This document shows positions 45,754-53,092 of a DNA stretch of 64,000 nt, one piece after another. The notes beneath the pieces are model-generated. The model ran no database searches. It was not told the origin of the DNA and was given only the letters and a program-made list of their open reading frames with translations. The translations under genes were made by a program, and so were the position numbers. Position 1 is the stretch's first letter; the number at the start of each line of letters is the position of its first letter. This DNA is from Streptomyces dengpaensis (lineage in GTDB: Bacteria > Actinomycetota > Actinomycetes > Streptomycetales > Streptomycetaceae), in the NCBI RefSeq assembly GCF_002946835.1, contig NZ_CP026652.1, positions 5,394,001 through 5,458,000 of the forward strand. Reading direction: 5' to 3'.

Positions 45754-45862
45754 TCTCTTTGGGCGGGTGGCCATATGGCGTCACCGGGATGTCTTGGAGG
45801 CACCGGGACTTGGAAGCGGCTGACGGGCTGACCGTAACCCGTCGCACCCCTACCCTCTAGCC

Positions 45863-46858
45863 ATGCACACCGTGGCCGTACTGGCGCTCGACCAGGTCAT
45901 CCCGTTCGACCTCTCCGCCCCGATCGACACCTTCGGCTGGGCCCGGCTGCCGGACGGCCGGGCGGCGTACCGGATCCGGGTCTGTTCGGCCTCGGCGGAC
46001 GAGGAGGTGAACGCGGGCCCGTTCGCGCTGCGCGCCCCGTACGGCCTGGAGGCGCTGGCCGGGGCCGACACGATCATCCTGCCCGGCGTCGCCGATCCGA
46101 CCGTCCCGCTCCCGCCGGGCGTCGCGGAGGCGGTGCGCGCGGCGGCCGCGAACGGCACCCGGATCGCCTCGATCTGCGTCGGCGCCTTCGTCTTCGCCGC
46201 CACCGGCCTGCTGGACGGGCTGCGCGCGACCACCCACTGGATCGCGGCCCAGGACCTGGCGGCCATGTACCCGGCCGTGACCGTCGACCCGAACGTCCTC
46301 TACGTCGACAACGGCCAGTTCCTGACGTCGGCGGGCGCGGCGGCGGCCATGGACATGTGCCTGCACATGATCCGCAAGGACCATGGTTCGGCGGTGGCCG
46401 CGCATACCGCGCGGATGTCCGTCATGCCCCTCGAACGAGAGGGCGGCCAGGCCCAGTTCATCGTCCACGACCAGCCACCGGTACCGGCCGGGACCACCAT
46501 GGAGCCCCTCCTCGCCTGGCTGGAGGAGAACGCGGCCGACGACCTGACCCTGGAGGACATCGCCACCCACGCCGGCATGAGCACCCGTACGCTCAACCGC
46601 CGCTTCCGCGAACAGACCGGCACGACGCCCCTCCAGTGGCTGCACCGGGCGCGGGTGCGGCGCGCCCAATACCTCCTGGAGACCACCACGTATCCGGTCG
46701 AACGCATCGCGACCCAGGCGGGCTTCGGCTCACCGACGGCGTTCCGGGAGCGGTTCAAGCGGGTGGTGGGGACGAGTCCGTATGCGTATCGGCGGGCGTT
46801 TCAGGGTTCCGGAGGGGAATCGGCGGCGGCTTCGGGTCCGGCCGCGGCAGCCTCGTAG
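45863..46858 (+). CDS. GlxA-type AraC family regulator with DJ-1/PfpI domain
   Basis: 331 residues. N-terminal DJ-1/PfpI-like domain (HTVAVLALDQVIPFDLSAPIDTFGWAR, ASICVGAFVFAATGLLDG with the nucleophile-elbow cysteine in ICVGAF) and C-terminal AraC HTH (DDLTLEDIATHAGMSTRTLNRRFREQTGTTPLQWL and ERIATQAGFGSPTAFRERFKRVVGTSPYAYRR). Members sense small metabolites and activate neighbouring genes. Its 3' end overlaps the truncated MarR gene convergently by 58 bp. Confidence 0.93.
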   Translation: MHTVAVLALDQVIPFDLSAPIDTFGWARLPDGRAAYRIRVCSASADEEVNAGPFALRAPYGLEALAGADTIILPGVADPTVPLPPGVAEAVRAAAANGTRIASICVGAFVFAATGLLDGLRATTHWIAAQDLAAMYPAVTVDPNVLYVDNGQFLTSAGAAAAMDMCLHMIRKDHGSAVAAHTARMSVMPLEREGGQAQFIVHDQPPVPAGTTMEPLLAWLEENAADDLTLEDIATHAGMSTRTLNRRFREQTGTTPLQWLHRARVRRAQYLLETTTYPVERIATQAGFGSPTAFRERFKRVVGTSPYAYRRAFQGSGGESAAASGPAAAAS

Positions 46859-47130
46859 GCGCGCAGGGTGTCGATGACCAGCTGCCGCTGATCGGGGGTC
46901 AGCGGTTCCAGCGCACGGCGCCAGGAGGTGGCTCCGCGCGACAACCACGCTGAGATGGACGGCCGTTTGGCATCGGTGATGCTCACGATGCGGCGCCGCC
47001 GGTCGGTCGGATCCTCCCGCCGTTCCAGGATTCCCTTCCCGCTCAGCTCGCCGACCATGAGGCTGACGGTCGTGGGCGCGACCTCCAGGCGGGCGGCCAG
47101 GGGCCGGTTGGCGACGTGATCATAGGTCAA
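46801..47130 (-). CDS. MarR-family regulator, 5'-truncated
   Basis: 109 residues from a TTG at 47130. The winged helix (LAARLEVAPTTVSLMVGELSGKGILERREDPTDRRRRIVSIT) and C-terminal helices are intact, but the N-terminal dimerisation helix expected in a protein of about 145 residues is missing. The frame continues upstream as WQGLTAPRILTYDHVAN to a stop at about 47187, where unrelated or transposase-related sequence begins. Probably damaged by an IS event; possibly a pseudogene. Confidence 0.65.
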   Translation of the reverse strand: MTYDHVANRPLAARLEVAPTTVSLMVGELSGKGILERREDPTDRRRRIVSITDAKRPSISAWLSRGATSWRRALEPLTPDQRQLVIDTLRAYEAAAAGPEAAADSPPEP

Positions 47131-47314
47131 GATTCGGGGCGCCGTAAGGCCCTGCCAGCCGAGCGAGGAGGAGTCAACAACGGGCGGTCACAGGTGAGTT
47201 GCTGCGCTCGGCGAGGCGGAACGCGCTCTTCAGCGGCTGGTGGATGCGGTGGCCGAGGTGCTGGCCGAGCCGCCTTCCGCAGTCGCCGAGCCGGCGCAGA
47301 GCGCGCTGGCGCGG

Positions 47315-47755
47315 TCACTGGTGCCGCGACGGGCCGCGCAGCTTCTCGGCCGCCCAGCCGACCAGGCTGCCGGCATAGCCGCCGTCCGCCCACACCAGGC
47401 GGATGGAGAAAATCATCGCGCGCAGCCGCTCAGGCAGGGGCACGGCGGCGTCCGGGTCCTGCACGCTCGCCGCGGTCACCGCGACGGCCAGGACCAAGCC
47501 GAGGCAGTCCACCACCAGGTGCCGCTTGCGTCCGCCCACCTTCGTCCCGCCGTCCCGGCCGGACGTCGAACGCGGGATGTTCGCCGCTGCCCGCACCGAC
47601 TGCGAGTCCACGATCGCGGCCGTCGGGTCCACCGCGCGGCCCGCCTTCTCCCGGACGCGGTCGCACAGCCGGTCGTGAAGCTCGGCGAGCAGCCCCGTCA
47701 CCTGCCAGCGGCGGGCAAAGGCATGCACCCGCCGTATCGGCGCCCGCTGCCGCTG
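47315..47755 (-). pseudogene. IS5-family transposase remnant
   Basis: A minus-strand frame encodes the middle of a DDE transposase: VDSQSVRAAANIPRSTSGRDGG, GGRKRHLVVDCLGLVLAVAVTAASVQD and IRLVWADGGYAG, including two of the catalytic Asp blocks. The first hundred residues and the C-terminal Glu region (the usual WVVERTF block) are absent, and the frame ends early at EKLRGPSRHQ. No terminal inverted repeats could be identified. It sits between the truncated MarR gene and an intact small gene. Confidence 0.85.
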
Positions 47756-47762
47756 CCGCCCC

Positions 47763-48065
47763 TCAGCCCCGGCGGTCGGCCACCGCCCAGGAGGCGAGCG
47801 CGACGGCTCCCGCGACGCCGAACACGGCGGGCCAGGCGCCCACCTTCTTGGCCAGCGGGTGGGACCCGGCGAAGGCGGCGACGTACGCGGCGGACAGGAC
47901 CCCGGCGGCCTTTCCTCCGGCCCGCTGCTTCCACTGCTGCGCGGCCGCGGCCCCGGCGGCGGCGAGTACGACGCCGCCCAGCTGCCGCTTCTTGGTCCAG
48001 CGGGCCACGCCGTACCCACCGATGAGCCCACTGGCGGCCACCGCCGCGGACGGAACCTTCGCCAT
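47763..48065 (-). CDS. Small hydrophobic protein, unknown function
   Basis: 100 residues, ATG with a GGGAGG site. Alternating Ala/Gly-rich hydrophobic stretches (AAVAASGLIGGYGVARW, LGGVVLAAAGAAAAQQW, AGVLSAAYVAAFAGSHPLAKKVG, AVFGVAGAVALASWAVADR) suggest three or four membrane helices. Codon use is normal, so it is probably real and resident. The transposase remnant starts at its stop codon. Confidence 0.7.
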   Translation of the reverse strand: MAKVPSAAVAASGLIGGYGVARWTKKRQLGGVVLAAAGAAAAQQWKQRAGGKAAGVLSAAYVAAFAGSHPLAKKVGAWPAVFGVAGAVALASWAVADRRG

Positions 48066-48273
48066 CACTGCCTCCCGCTGCTGCGTCTGTTCTGTTGGTG
48101 AGTGTGTCGAATGATCCGAGGCTAACGCGGGGCAGGGCAGGGCCGATCACCGCCCGCCGCGAATCAAATGTGGCGGTGTGGAGTCGAGTGGGCCAAGTCG
48201 AGCGGCGTGGTGCAGCTGTCGTGCCAGCATGAGTCGCCGTGATCAAGACGCAGAGGGTTGCCGAGGAGCCAGC

Positions 48274-48819
48274 GTGAGCCACAAGGTCGGACGGGCGATA
48301 CCCCTGGCGGCTCTGGCGCTGCTGACCGGGTGCGCGGGATTTGTGGGGGACACCCATATCTGCACCCTGAGGGACGCACCCTCAGGGTTCCGGGTCGAGG
48401 TCGACCCGGAACTGGCGAACAGGGTGGCCGACGCGACCCTCACGGCCTGCTGGGACGGCATATGCCGGCAGCGCACGCTCCAGCTTCGGGAGACCTGGTC
48501 GGAAGAACCGCCAGAACCGCTGACCCCGGGGAACCCGGTGATGACCACGGAATCCCCGACTGCCACAGAAAACCCGGCAGTCAGCCCCCCTCAAACCCCC
48601 GAGCCCTTTATCTGGCCTGGCTTCGCGGTGGTAGATGACCTCCCAGGAAAGCCCATACACGTCACGCTGGTGTTCACGAACCAGCAGGGCGCCACCGTGC
48701 TCGACCGCCCCATCAGTGTCACGCCGCAACTCATCTATCCCAACGGCCGCAACTGCTCGCCGGGCGGCCACCAGGCACACCTGACGGTCACGGGAGACGG
48801 TTCACTGATCCCGCGCTGA
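48274..48819 (+). CDS. Putative lipoprotein
   Basis: 181 residues from the GTG at 48274, placed seven bases after GAGGAG. Signal VGRAIPLAALALLTGC has a lipobox at LLTGC. The mature protein has two paired-cysteine segments (THICTLRDAP, TACWDGICRQ) and a beta-rich C-terminal half (IHVTLVFTNQQGATVLDR, VTPQLIYPNGRNCSPGGHQAHLTV), with a Pro/Thr linker. Not recognised beyond that; likely surface-exposed. Confidence 0.75.
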   Translation: MSHKVGRAIPLAALALLTGCAGFVGDTHICTLRDAPSGFRVEVDPELANRVADATLTACWDGICRQRTLQLRETWSEEPPEPLTPGNPVMTTESPTATENPAVSPPQTPEPFIWPGFAVVDDLPGKPIHVTLVFTNQQGATVLDRPISVTPQLIYPNGRNCSPGGHQAHLTVTGDGSLIPR

Positions 48820-49070
48820 CCTGCGCTCCACAACGGATGTGGGCCGGCGAGGCGTTGGGGCCTTGGGGCCGCCCGCGACTCCGGGGCCGGTCATCGGATG
48901 GCCCCAGCGGTCAGGGCGCTTCACTAGCAAGGGTGCCGACGGACGGCTTCACGCACCCCGGTCAACAAGTCCTCGCACCCCGTCCGTTCGCCGCAAACGC
49001 CTCGCTCGAGCAGCCTGGGTGGCGGCCTGGGGGGCGGACTGGAAGACGTCATGGCCCGCACACGCAGAGA
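48820..49070. other. Stretch without a recognisable gene
   Basis: No coding frame here shows a start signal, domain or consistent codon pattern. Several frames are open only because of GC content. The right edge leads into the terminator and tRNA described next. Confidence 0.4.
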
Positions 49071-49100
49071 ACCCCGCCCCTGGCAGACCAGGGACGGGGT
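49071..49100 (-). terminator. Terminator hairpin for the tRNA-Gly-like gene
   Basis: On the minus strand ACCCCGTCCCTGG pairs with CCAGGGGCGGGGT, 13 bp with one wobble, four-base loop. It begins eight bases after the 3' end of the tRNA-like gene and is followed by TCTCT. Confidence 0.8.
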
Positions 49101-49108
49101 CCTTTCAG

Positions 49109-49178
49109 AGCGCCGGGCAGGCCTTGCACCTGCATTTCCCCGCAGGAAGCGGGGCGTCTTTCCTTGGACCACCAACGC
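49109..49178 (-). tRNA. Atypical tRNA-Gly-like gene (anticodon UCC)
   Basis: A complete 70-nt cloverleaf can be drawn by hand on the minus strand. Acceptor GCGTTGG pairs with CCGGCGC (two G-T wobbles); D arm GTC-CAAGGAAA-GAC keeps A14 and G18G19; anticodon stem CCCCG/CGGGG with loop CTTCCTG gives anticodon TCC; T stem GCAGG/CCTGC with loop TGCAAGG. Discriminator T73, G1-C72, C2-G71, G3-C70, C35 and C36 are the glycine identity elements. Odd features: G instead of T at position 55 (GTGC for GTTC), a pyrimidine at 37, a four-base variable loop, and no encoded CCA. A terminator follows. It is either a specialised tRNA-Gly or a decayed one; the intact stems favour the first. Confidence 0.72.
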
Positions 49179-49402
49179 ATCGCGTGTCACCCGCACTTGG
49201 GTGCCGCGCTCAAGATCGACTGTACCGCACCGAAGGCTTCGCACACAAGATCACGGGCGGCCCATGCGCCGCGACTCAGCCCAGGACGCCCGCCGTTCGC
49301 GAACGCCCTCGACGGTGGCCCAACCCCCCTGCCGCGACACCACCTTCGTCCGAGCGGATTGCGGCGCCGGTCGTGTCGGCGCCGCACCCCTGGGAGGCCT
49401 TG

Positions 49403-49507
49403 TCAGTCGAAGAGTCCTTCCACAACCTCTTCTAGGACCTCGCCGCCGACCTCTTCGGCCGTCTCCTCCGCGATCTCCTCGATGATCTCCCCGAAGATGT
49501 CGTCCAT
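49403..49507 (-). CDS. 34-residue acidic small protein
   Basis: ATG to TGA frame with a GAAGGGAA site nine bases upstream. The product starts MDDIFGEIIEEIAEETAEEV and ends LEEVVEGLFD: 15 acidic residues, no basic residue, no Cys, and regular spacing of I/V/L with E, so an amphipathic helix interrupted by GG. No family recognised. It is upstream of the tRNA-like gene on the same strand (225 bp between), so the two could share a transcript. Could be a small regulatory or scaffold peptide; function unknown. Confidence 0.55.
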   Translation of the reverse strand: MDDIFGEIIEEIAEETAEEVGGEVLEEVVEGLFD

Positions 49508-49771
49508 ATGCCGATTCCCTTCTCGTCGTCCTGGCGGACCCACGGCACGCGTGCGGTGGCAGCGGGCTCTTGATCGCCCGTTCAACGTGTTGTCCTGGAG
49601 GGGAGTTCCCAGAGCGCCTCGGCAACTCGCCGGTGTCCGGAGCGCGTTCGCGCCGCTCTGGCATCACGCGGGGCTGCTCCCGGCTATCAGCGGCACTCGG
49701 TCGGCCCCTGTCTGGTCGGATGACGCCCGCTGGTGGGAAGATGACCAGCATGACGATCACCAGAAAGGCCT

Positions 49772-50134
49772 ATGCCGCGTAAACGGCCCGGCCGCGTCCG
49801 TGCCGAGCTTCCGCGCCGGCCTCGGACGCACGACGACATCACGACCATCCACGGTCTGTCCGCAGCAGCACTTGCTGAAGTTCGACGGATCGAGCATCAG
49901 AAGCAGCGCCTGTGGCCCGGCTCGATCGGGGAAGCCATGGTGCGCTGGAGAAGCTTCGTCCACCAGCCGAATCGACGCCTGTGGGACTACGACAGCGGCG
50001 GCTGCACAGAGTGGGCCTGTTGCGGCGACCCATGGCAGGCCCGCGAGTATCTCGAAACAGTGATGCTGGCGATGTCCCGACGGCGAGCGCGCGAACTCCG
50101 CAGCCTCGTCGAGGCTCTCGACAGGTGCTACTGA
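49772..50134 (+). CDS. Conserved hypothetical protein, 120 aa
   Basis: 120 residues, ATG with AAAGG upstream. Basic head (PRKRPGRVRAELPRRPRTHDD), then helix-rich middle and WDYDSGGCTEWACCGDPWQAREYLETVMLAMSRRRARELRSLVEALD. Resembles small unannotated proteins common in Streptomyces accessory regions. A 13-codon frame (49741-49782) overlaps its start by 11 bases and could couple translation. Function unknown. Confidence 0.65.
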   Translation: MPRKRPGRVRAELPRRPRTHDDITTIHGLSAAALAEVRRIEHQKQRLWPGSIGEAMVRWRSFVHQPNRRLWDYDSGGCTEWACCGDPWQAREYLETVMLAMSRRRARELRSLVEALDRCY

Positions 50135-50231
50135 GATGACCTCGGCCAGCACCTCTACGAGATCCGGGGAGAGCCGCCGCGGCCATCTCGCGGGTCTCGT
50201 TGCCGACGGCGGTCTCCTCCAGAATGTCCGC

Positions 50232-50924
50232 ATGACAGTTCAAGAAGTAGCCAGAGCCCTACCTGCCATTGAGTCTCTGAAGAGTCTTTGCCGCTCGCTG
50301 GCCATGGCGGAGGCGATCCTGAACCCCGACGGCGAGCGCTACTTCTCGTTCAACTCCACCTGGTCGGAGACCGAGGAACTGGCCTCGATGCGCAACGGCT
50401 CCGGCGACGAGTACGACATAGTCTTCGCCCCCACCGGCGCGTACATCCGCGGCTTCGACCACGAGTCCCCCCTAACCCCGTACCGCCACCACGACGTCCC
50501 GGAACCGTGGCCGGGCGTCCTGGACTCGGTACCAAAGATCTTCCAGCACTACGTCCAGGAACCGGCGTTCGTGGACGAGCAGGGAACTCCCGTGGTGACG
50601 GTATGCCTGTGGCGAGAGCTGGAGGACGACACCTGGAAGGCGGGGGAGATCGCCTTCCCCGAAGGACACGAGGACCCCGACGGCTCGAACTACCTCTTCG
50701 AGCTCCTGCTGTCCCCGACCCCCGAGGCCTACCACTCCTTCGCAGAGGACTACTACGAGAGGACGATCGACATCGAGGCCGTACGCGACCTGTACGCCCT
50801 ACGCCCTCTCGACGCTTCGCTGATCACGAGGCTCAACGCGTCGGCGTCGATCAAGGACGCCATCGAAGCGGCCGAGGAAATCGGCTACCCGATGGCCGAC
50901 GGTCGACTGCCACACACAGCCTGA
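50232..50924 (+). CDS. Conserved hypothetical protein, 230 aa
   Basis: 230 residues from the ATG at 50232. Pattern FSFNSTWSETEELASMRNGSGDEYDIVFAPTGAYIRGFDHESPLTPY followed by WPGVLDSVP and TPVVTVCLWRELEDDTWKAGEIAFPE. I recognise it as a recurrent Streptomyces protein type whose genes tend to lie in accessory DNA; the acidic, Trp-rich character is reminiscent of SMI1/immunity proteins, but that is only an impression. Cytoplasmic. Function unknown. Confidence 0.68.
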   Translation: MTVQEVARALPAIESLKSLCRSLAMAEAILNPDGERYFSFNSTWSETEELASMRNGSGDEYDIVFAPTGAYIRGFDHESPLTPYRHHDVPEPWPGVLDSVPKIFQHYVQEPAFVDEQGTPVVTVCLWRELEDDTWKAGEIAFPEGHEDPDGSNYLFELLLSPTPEAYHSFAEDYYERTIDIEAVRDLYALRPLDASLITRLNASASIKDAIEAAEEIGYPMADGRLPHTA

Positions 50925-51422
50925 GTACCTGAGCACGAGCACTGCACCCAGGTGTGAATCAGGGCCCTCCCCGCCCTGTCCTGCGACGCTGCAAGGTCGA
51001 GACCTGCACCTCCGACGCACTCCAGTCCTGGCCCGGCTGACCCCCGCCTGACCACCGACCCTGCCCCCAAGGTCCGCATGACGGCCGCCGAACTGGCAGG
51101 CAATTCGCTCACTCCGAGCCCACGGCCGTCACAGCCCTCCAACGCACACCTCAAAGACCCGAGCCCCGCCGTCCGCAAGGTCACGAGCAGGTACGCCCCG
51201 GGAGTCACGGCCTACCGCAGGACGACGCCGCGCAAGGCACCCGATAGCCTCCTGCCCGCCTTCGACACGACGGCGGGCGAACGGGGAGCTCCCCCTCCAC
51301 CCGTGGCCCCGCCCCAGCCTGAGCAATGGTCAATACCTGCGGATCGGTGGCTGCCTGCGCAGCGTCCCGCCTCTGGAAGAAAAGCAGGTGCGTGCAGTCT
51401 CTGGCCGTGTCAGGCTCCGGCG
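50925..51422. other. Stretch without a recognisable gene
   Basis: Nearly 500 bp. Frames are open on both strands, but none shows a start signal plus domain. The plus frame continues into the methyltransferase from 51078, but that added sequence is Pro/Ser-rich and unlike any methyltransferase, so it is probably non-coding. Confidence 0.4.
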
Positions 51423-52160
51423 GTGAACCGTGAAGAGATCTCTCGGCTTGCCCATGCGGATCATCCGATTGCGGCCCCGCTCGACGACGACTCGGTGCGC
51501 CGACTACTGGAACGTGCCATCCCACGCGGCGACGAGCGCGTACTCGACCTCGGCTGTGGCGGCGGAGAGTGGCTCCTGCGTGCCCTGACCATGCATCCGC
51601 AGTTGCGGGCCGAGGGCGTCGATATCTCTGAGAGCTCGTTGGCGCATGCTCGTAAGGCCGGGCGCATCCTCGGCGTTCACGAGCGCCTCGTCCTCCACCA
51701 CGAGGACGCCGCAGGCTTCGCCGCCTCCCACGCGTTCGACCTGGTGTTCAGCGTCGGGGCCACGCACGCCTTCGGTGGCCTGCTGGCCACCCTGACGGCG
51801 GCACGCAAGCACCTGGCTCCCGGGGGACGCGTCCTGATCGGTGACGGATTCTGGGCGAGCGAGCCCTCCCCCGAGGCCGTTGAGATGTTCGGGGACGTCA
51901 TCGACCTGCCGACCACTATGGACCGCGTCATTGCTGATGGGTGGACACCCGTTTACGGGCACATCAGCACACGCCAGGAGCTTGACGACTACGAGTGGGC
52001 CTGGACGGGGTCGCTGGCCGCATGGGCTTTGGACCACCCCGCCGATCCGGACAGTTCCCATGCGCTCGGCGTAGCCACTACCCACCGCAACGAATGGCTG
52101 CGCGTCTACCGGGACGTCTTGGGGTTCGTCTGCCTGATCGTGCGCCCAACGTCCGACTGA
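51423..52160 (+). CDS. SAM-dependent methyltransferase
   Basis: 245 residues from a GTG. Class I Rossmann fold: motif I VLDLGCGGGEWLLRAL, motif II acidic EGVDIS, then DLVFSVGATHAFGG and LAPGGRVLIGDGFW. The C-terminal EWAWTGSLAAWALDHP is a lid-type insert. Similar small-molecule methyltransferases methylate metabolites of unknown kind; the acceptor is not known. A truncated IS256-type remnant follows directly, so the gene sits at an insertion boundary. Confidence 0.85.
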   Translation: MNREEISRLAHADHPIAAPLDDDSVRRLLERAIPRGDERVLDLGCGGGEWLLRALTMHPQLRAEGVDISESSLAHARKAGRILGVHERLVLHHEDAAGFAASHAFDLVFSVGATHAFGGLLATLTAARKHLAPGGRVLIGDGFWASEPSPEAVEMFGDVIDLPTTMDRVIADGWTPVYGHISTRQELDDYEWAWTGSLAAWALDHPADPDSSHALGVATTHRNEWLRVYRDVLGFVCLIVRPTSD

Positions 52161-52219
52161 ACTGGTCTCGACTGGCCCACCGCCCAGGCGGTCCGTTTCG
52201 ACCTGGACACGTCGCCGAC

Positions 52220-52395
52220 ATGCTCGGCCCACACTTCCCCATGGTCAAGCAGATGCTGATCGAGGCCAAGGACGACCTGACCGCCTTCGCCGGCTTCCCG
52301 GACCGACACTGGAAGAAGATCCAGCCCACCAACCCGCTGGAACGGATCAACCGCGAGATCAAGCGCCCGCACCGACATCTCTGGGGACAGCATGG
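52220..52395 (+). pseudogene. IS256-family (mutator) transposase remnant
   Basis: Plus-strand fragment encoding MVKQMLIEAKDDLTAFAGFP, RHWKKIQPTNPLERINREIK and RPHRHLWGQ. This is the conserved region around the last catalytic block of IS256-like transposases (W-x-x-I-x-x-NP-x-ER-x-N-x-EIKR). Everything before and after it is missing or frameshifted. To 52530 nothing else is recognisable. Confidence 0.8.
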
Positions 52396-52530
52396 ACCAG
52401 ATCTACGCCTAGCAGCACCCCGAGCCGAGGCACCTGCTCCAGCTCCTGCCGCAGTACCTCCAGGGCCTGCTCGGCGCCGAGCCCTTTCGCCCGCTGGGCG
52501 GCTACGTGGTCACAACCGCGATCACACCGC

Positions 52531-52827
52531 TCACTGGTCCTGGTTCTCCTGCTTCAGACGTGCCGTGAGGTCAATGCCTTCCTGCACTGCGATGTCGAAG
52601 CCGGGGTCCTGGTAGAGGCGGATCCTGCCGCGGTAGTCGACGATCACCGCAGCCACCGCGTTCAGGTCTGTCGCCGACGATGTCTCCAGCGCCCGCTGAA
52701 GATCCGCTTCGAAGGACTCCCGGTCGCCGGGGAAACCGTGCCCGGAACGTAGGGCAGCTCGAATATCGCCGATGGTCCTCAGCGGCAATGACGCATGAAC
52801 CGGTGTTTCCGAGTGTTGAGCGCTCAC
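52531..52827 (-). CDS. Hypothetical protein, 98 aa
   Basis: 98 residues from a GTG with GAGGAG nine bases upstream. A globular-looking acidic protein: IRAALRSGHGFPGDRESFEADLQRALETSSATDLNAVAAVIVDYRGRIRLYQDPGFDIAVQEGIDL. The DFEADLQRAL...VI-DYRGRIRLYQDP pattern recalls small proteins that accompany DUF397/XRE genes in Streptomyces. No assigned function. Confidence 0.65.
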   Translation of the reverse strand: MSAQHSETPVHASLPLRTIGDIRAALRSGHGFPGDRESFEADLQRALETSSATDLNAVAAVIVDYRGRIRLYQDPGFDIAVQEGIDLTARLKQENQDQ

Positions 52828-52867
52828 GATCGTGCTCCTCGATGTCCTGTGTTCTACGGGGTGTGCC

Positions 52868-53092
52868 CTACAAGTGGTCATCCTGCGCGTGCCTGCTCCA
52901 GGACGGCTGGTTCTTGAAAGCCCGCACGAAGGAGCGCCAGGCCTCGCCGCCGCCCACAGTGATCACGGCCTCTTTCGCGCTCTTAGGGACGCGCACGAGA
53001 GCCCTGCATTCGTCCAGCGCACACTTCACGCATCGCTGATCAGGCGGCGAATGGCAACCACACCCCTCACTCCCGATAGACGGGCGGCGCAT
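52868..53092 (-). CDS. Possible DUF397-like small protein
   Basis: Up to 75 residues. ECRALVRVPKSAKEAVITVGGGEAWRSFVRAFKNQ has the final strand and W-x-x-F-x-x-x-F helix of DUF397 proteins, but the front half does not fit the family. The ATG at 53092 lies inside the HNH gene 3' end; a shorter start at 53029 (GTG) is possible. Real but with uncertain start, or a relic. Confidence 0.4.
   Translation of the reverse strand: MRRPSIGSEGCGCHSPPDQRCVKCALDECRALVRVPKSAKEAVITVGGGEAWRSFVRAFKNQPSWSRHAQDDHL

Noticed and set aside
48837..50063. A 408-codon plus-strand frame through the tRNA-like gene
   Set aside because: It crosses a tRNA-like gene, a terminator and another gene, with no domain or ribosome-binding site.
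51078..51422. N-terminal extension of the methyltransferase
   Set aside because: Pro/Ser-rich, no similarity to the family, and the GTG at 51423 gives a normal-length protein.
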